Below are positions 20,901-23,179 of a DNA stretch of 23,179 nucleotides, one piece after another (positions within the stretch are counted from its first letter, which is position 1; every line of letters starts with the position of its first letter). This DNA is from DASRHY01 sp046765875 (lineage in GTDB: Bacteria; Actinomycetota; Actinomycetes; Propionibacteriales; Kribbellaceae). The notes beneath the pieces were generated by a model. That model searched no databases. It saw nothing but the letters and a program-made list of their open reading frames with translations, and had not been told where the DNA came from. Location: NCBI GenBank assembly GCA_046765875.1, contig JBKPSJ010000119.1, positions 1-23,179 of the forward strand, read 5' to 3'. The translations under genes were made by a program, and so were the position numbers.

Positions 20901-23179
20901 TTGTCGCAGAGGGGCGCCCACGGGCTGCCGCTGATCTGGACCGAGACGCCGGCCGCGGTAGCCGTCGCCGGCTTGTCCATCGTGAAGCTGGTTGCATCAA
21001 TGACCGAGACGATCTTCGCGCCATCTGGGATACCTGGTCCTCTGACGAACTTTCCGACGTCCGACGCCACTGCGGATGCGTCGACGACGGTTGCCGAACC
21101 CGCCGTCGTGTCGACCGTGTCGGTACGAAGGGACTGGTCGCCCGTGTGGAAAACGCTGCGTGGGGTCAGCGTCGACTGGTCGACGATGTGCATGTCGCCG
21201 TCGCAGGTTGGCGGCGGGATCTGCGGCGCGAACTGGTTGCCCAGGTCGACGTTGACGTCCTCCTCGCGCACGATCCGGTACAGGCATCCGTCCCCGCCAC
21301 CCGGCACGCTTCCGTGCGCCTCGGTGACGCGCTGGGTCTCGCCGGCTGCGTTACACGCCCCGCGGGTGTCGTTGCTATCCGTCGGCATGATCGCGTGGAC
21401 GATGTAGTTACCGGCCACCAGCGCAACGGGATCCGTTCCGCCTGCGCAGGTGCCATCGTCTGCTGCCAGGTCGTAGCCGGTCGGGCAGTAGTTCGCGAAG
21501 GCGTAACCGCCGTCGAAGGCGCCTTCCTTTGTGTGCTGCCCGGCCAGAGGCACCTCGAGGCAGTTCGGGCCGATATCCGGGTTGAACTGGCTCGTCACAT
21601 CATTCCCGGCGTAGTCGAGAATCGGGTTGCAGTTCTGGGAGAAACCGGGGTTGTCGGGATCGACCGGGTCCTGGCTCGCGTTGGGCTGCTGCCAGTGATC
21701 CGTGACGTACTTGTTGACGATGACATCGTCGTCTGTGTTGGGGACTCCGTCCGGCCCCGGCGACTCCAGGTAGACGGTCACGTCGGGAATCGCCGCCTCA
21801 TAGTCCTCATGCGCCTGGAACCGCGCGTCGAACTCGTTGCGGGTCGTCGCGAAGTAGGTGATGCCGACGATCTGGCCGGGTGTCCCCGCCGTGTAGTCGC
21901 GCTTGCCCCAGTCCACCGTGGCCCGGTGGCCCTCCAGCACCGACTGGTTCATCAGCAGGCCGCCACCCTGCGAGTTCGGGACACAGGGGTCGACCGGAGT
22001 GCCGTTGACGAGGCAGGACGGCGTCACTGCATCTGTTCGCTCGTCGTGCACCGACGCACCCGGGTCGGCCGAGAAACGCGCGAAGCCTTGCTCGTTGATG
22101 AACCACCGGCCGAGCGCGCCACCTTCTGCGGTTGGGTACAGGTAGTCACCGGCCGCGTTGGTGAACGTCGACTCCTTGATCGATCCGTCGCGCCAGCGCT
22201 GGTCCATGTCGGTGTTCGGGATGGGCGCGTCTACGCCCGCGTCGTACTGACCGTTGCCGTTCAGGTCCTTGTAGACCTTGCCGCCGAGCCACCCGAACCA
22301 GCGCGAGACGCCGAGGCCGATGCTGCCGTCGTCTCCTACGTCGTTCATGTCGACGGTTTGGCCCGCGGTGATGTGAACGGGTTTGAACCGCATGATGTAG
22401 CTGAGTTGCTCGTCCCACACGGCCAGGTTGTAGTCACCGGCCGGGACGTTCTGGATATCGAAGTTGCCTGCCTCGTCGCCCTGGCCGACGAAGACCGTCT
22501 GGTCAGTCGAGGCGTCCGACAGCGCTACGAACGGGTTGTCCACCGGGTCGGTGAAGGTGCCGGTCTGGTACGGCGCCCACTCCACCCAGTTGCGCGCGGT
22601 GCCGACGATCTCCCCGGTTCCGGGGCTGGTGAACGGCCGCGGCGAGCACACGAAGCCGAACCAGTAGGCGGTACGGATGTTCGGAGGCTCCCAGAGCTGC
22701 TCTCCGGGCGCACCGGTACCGTCGGCGCCCTCTTCGGTCGGCGCCATCAGCTGCAGCCCACCGTCGATGGTGGTCGTCTGATACCAATGCTGGGTGCCGC
22801 CCACGCCCGGGTTGCAGTCGGTCTGCGGTGGGTGCACATCGATGAAGTACGTCGCGGGGCCAAGGTTGTTGATCTCTACGAAACCCAGCGTCGCTGCGCT
22901 GGTTGACGTCTTGCAGACGCCGCCGCAGAGCGGGTTGTTGTTGTAGTCGACCGTGACGGCATTCCCGGTCTGCTCCTCGAGCCCGACCTGGAATCCGCCG
23001 AGGCCCCCCTCTTCGGTGTCCGGAGCGCCGTTCGTCCAGGCGTTGTCGTTGAAGACGAAGACGCGGATCTTTCCGAGCGGCAGCGGATGATCCGCGCTCT
23101 GCGTGGTCAACTCCATGTTGACGTTGACATGCCCGGCGGAATCCGCCGCATCGGGCAGCGTCAGGTAGTTCCCCCACAT
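17945..23179 (-). CDS. Giant extracellular protein: SdrD-like modules, TIG-like domain, parallel beta-helix; N-terminus outside window
   Basis: The frame is open for 1744 codons to the right edge. No signal peptide is visible at the edge, so the true start lies beyond it, although an ATG happens to fall on the last bases. Residue numbers count from the edge. About 30-690 are repeated SdrD/prealbumin-like beta modules, such as GKVYKDLNGNGQYDAGVDAP (about 297) with an acidic, possibly calcium-binding loop, and DGVPNTDDDV (about 475). A small phage-like beta module follows (ASDVGKFVRGPGIPDGAKIV, about 705-745), then another SdrD-like unit, a TIG-like domain (ELLQVSTPVVGPTGSRQVTI, about 970-1090), and a right-handed beta-helix (LQDAINTAAAGSLLVLSPGT, about 1115-1530) with many NN and GGG turns. 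The C-terminus has PWDLGADE followed by a hydrophobic, basic tail. It is probably a secreted scaffold or surface protein. Only 17 bp separate it from gene A, so it shares their operon. No enzymatic motif was seen. Confidence 0.85.
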   Translation of the reverse strand: MWGNYLTLPDAADSAGHVNVNMELTTQSADHPLPLGKIRVFVFNDNAWTNGAPDTEEGGLGGFQVGLEEQTGNAVTVDYNNNPLCGGVCKTSTSAATLGFVEINNLGPATYFIDVHPPQTDCNPGVGGTQHWYQTTTIDGGLQLMAPTEEGADGTGAPGEQLWEPPNIRTAYWFGFVCSPRPFTSPGTGEIVGTARNWVEWAPYQTGTFTDPVDNPFVALSDASTDQTVFVGQGDEAGNFDIQNVPAGDYNLAVWDEQLSYIMRFKPVHITAGQTVDMNDVGDDGSIGLGVSRWFGWLGGKVYKDLNGNGQYDAGVDAPIPNTDMDQRWRDGSIKESTFTNAAGDYLYPTAEGGALGRWFINEQGFARFSADPGASVHDERTDAVTPSCLVNGTPVDPCVPNSQGGGLLMNQSVLEGHRATVDWGKRDYTAGTPGQIVGITYFATTRNEFDARFQAHEDYEAAIPDVTVYLESPGPDGVPNTDDDVIVNKYVTDHWQQPNASQDPVDPDNPGFSQNCNPILDYAGNDVTSQFNPDIGPNCLEVPLAGQHTKEGAFDGGYAFANYCPTGYDLAADDGTCAGGTDPVALVAGNYIVHAIMPTDSNDTRGACNAAGETQRVTEAHGSVPGGGDGCLYRIVREEDVNVDLGNQFAPQIPPPTCDGDMHIVDQSTLTPRSVFHTGDQSLRTDTVDTTAGSATVVDASAVASDVGKFVRGPGIPDGAKIVSVIDATSFTMDKPATATAAGVSVQISGSPWAPLCDKHLVVLQNQQNANADFFMMTNFRTDPNGEDPTDARTGDVEEPGRVVGQVFNDIYFERNQMSNWYGEPRPIANIPVGIYARVDTVCANGGTSCATPNVNTPFNRDNWRLIKTVNTSADGAYEALLPSTETLNCPIPQGPCPGMYIAVVDDPGSKDHPNANYNPNLLTANTPFEVWPGLTDQLDTPVDPISGTACQDPAGAAGGVAPDPSDPARPELLQVSTPVVGPTGSRQVTIQGDFIGIAGATGATGGRVTLTDVRTGDVTTLTRANGGIASWTPGTTSTPDTIVINVPAINTSTFRPGPKELTIITANTNPGGGGVPSVNGITVHVRGSNGTGTNAVSYLPPVVNVPAPPPVGTNPTALQDAINTAAAGSLLVLSPGTYNENVLVWKPLKIQGLGPGGIIGAHEFQGRDPEDPRFNIKGSIIDGRFFQQNFAGFDATVTAHAPYVLPNFTSGLPSVVLRGADLTVVAQNTTAYNVPTLPGAPSQDSAGFGGARIDGLGLMTGHGDGAGGIQLQASVNNMQMTNNVLENNGGIFAGGIGVGQPFVHGSHNYNVRVASDRLIGNGGLTSSGGLGIFYGSNNYDVANNILCSNFGVEYGGGLSHIGLSPGGNIHDNKIYYNEAVDSGGGIAIESELPVAGGLGDGSGSVNVDRNLIQSNTSTLDDGGGIFLLNALDQQVNIRNNMIVNNLAADLGGAILLDDSSRANIVNNTMANNVTTGSSESSQVGVPHGAGLTSEANEPAWQTDSRYAAQYPNAATRPQFSNPTALFNNIFWNNDAMTLDQFGPGAALVDNGFIDFEIHGTTNPADTFTPRYSSLTNGNILGPDGVQRPVPGGQGNRIGEDPLFVAPFVNELTVAGSRLDPQQAAVTITGQDPPVGLTGDYHITTASPAIDRGVRCSNTPVPANLAPCTGSAVAAPLTDYDGQLRPQLRTFRLTTPWDLGADEVPTVSLLLATGPVSAARATQAAAVAMVLATVRTQASKTTR

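Noticed and set aside
20897..22906. Plus-strand open frame of 669 codons opposite the giant protein gene
   Set aside because: Composition is Arg/Val-rich without motifs; the opposite strand encodes recognisable SdrD-like modules.
23177..23179. ATG exactly at the right edge as the start of the giant protein
   Set aside because: No signal peptide follows it and the sequence reads as the interior of a module, so the edge ATG is more likely internal.

Overview
This window is high-GC DNA with actinobacterial traits. Genes often start with GTG, many seem to be transcribed without a leader, there is a DUF222/HNH (13E12-type) gene remnant, and MocR, two-component and Tat-exported copper proteins are present. 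Gene style suggests Propionibacteriales (Kribbella/Nocardioides-like), but that placement is an inference from style, not a database match.

Layout. 1-2250 (minus): a cystathionine gamma-synthase-type PLP enzyme is translationally coupled (4-bp GTGA overlap) to a GlmL/MutL protein that runs off the left edge. 2364-4525: a YczE/YitT-like membrane protein lies divergent to a MocR regulator, with an inverted repeat between them. 4557-5286: a DUF222/HNH gene broken by an internal deletion. 5538-6713 (plus): msrA and a YCII-domain protein, each followed by an almost identical terminator. 6890-7066: the orphan 3' end of a short-chain dehydrogenase. 7053-8414 (minus): a BBE-type FAD oxidoreductase. 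8707-11108 (plus): a Baeyer-Villiger-type flavin monooxygenase, a possible 31-residue membrane peptide and a tyrosine phosphatase. 11267-13091 (plus): an OmpR-type response regulator overlapping a membrane histidine kinase.

13078-23179 (minus) is the most unusual part: one tightly packed secreted/envelope operon. In transcription order it holds a giant extracellular protein (at least 1744 aa; SdrD-like modules, a TIG-like domain, a parallel beta-helix; its N-terminus is outside the window), a Tat-exported cupredoxin pair (A), a larger cupredoxin pair with a C-terminal extension (B), a third cupredoxin pair without copper motifs (C), and a small membrane-anchored protein (D). Copper ligands are divided between A and B. 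A has motif I (HWH) and the type-1 HCH...H..M.M motif in its first domain. B has the HPFHPHGNH motif and an HSH version of the last motif (no type-1 Cys). C has none. This fits a multicopper oxidase whose trinuclear cluster is assembled between two gene products, with six cupredoxin domains spread over three chains. The substrate is unknown. The convergent two-component system abuts the 3' end of this operon and is a plausible but unproven regulator.

No tRNA, rRNA, CRISPR array, insertion sequence or attachment site was recognised.
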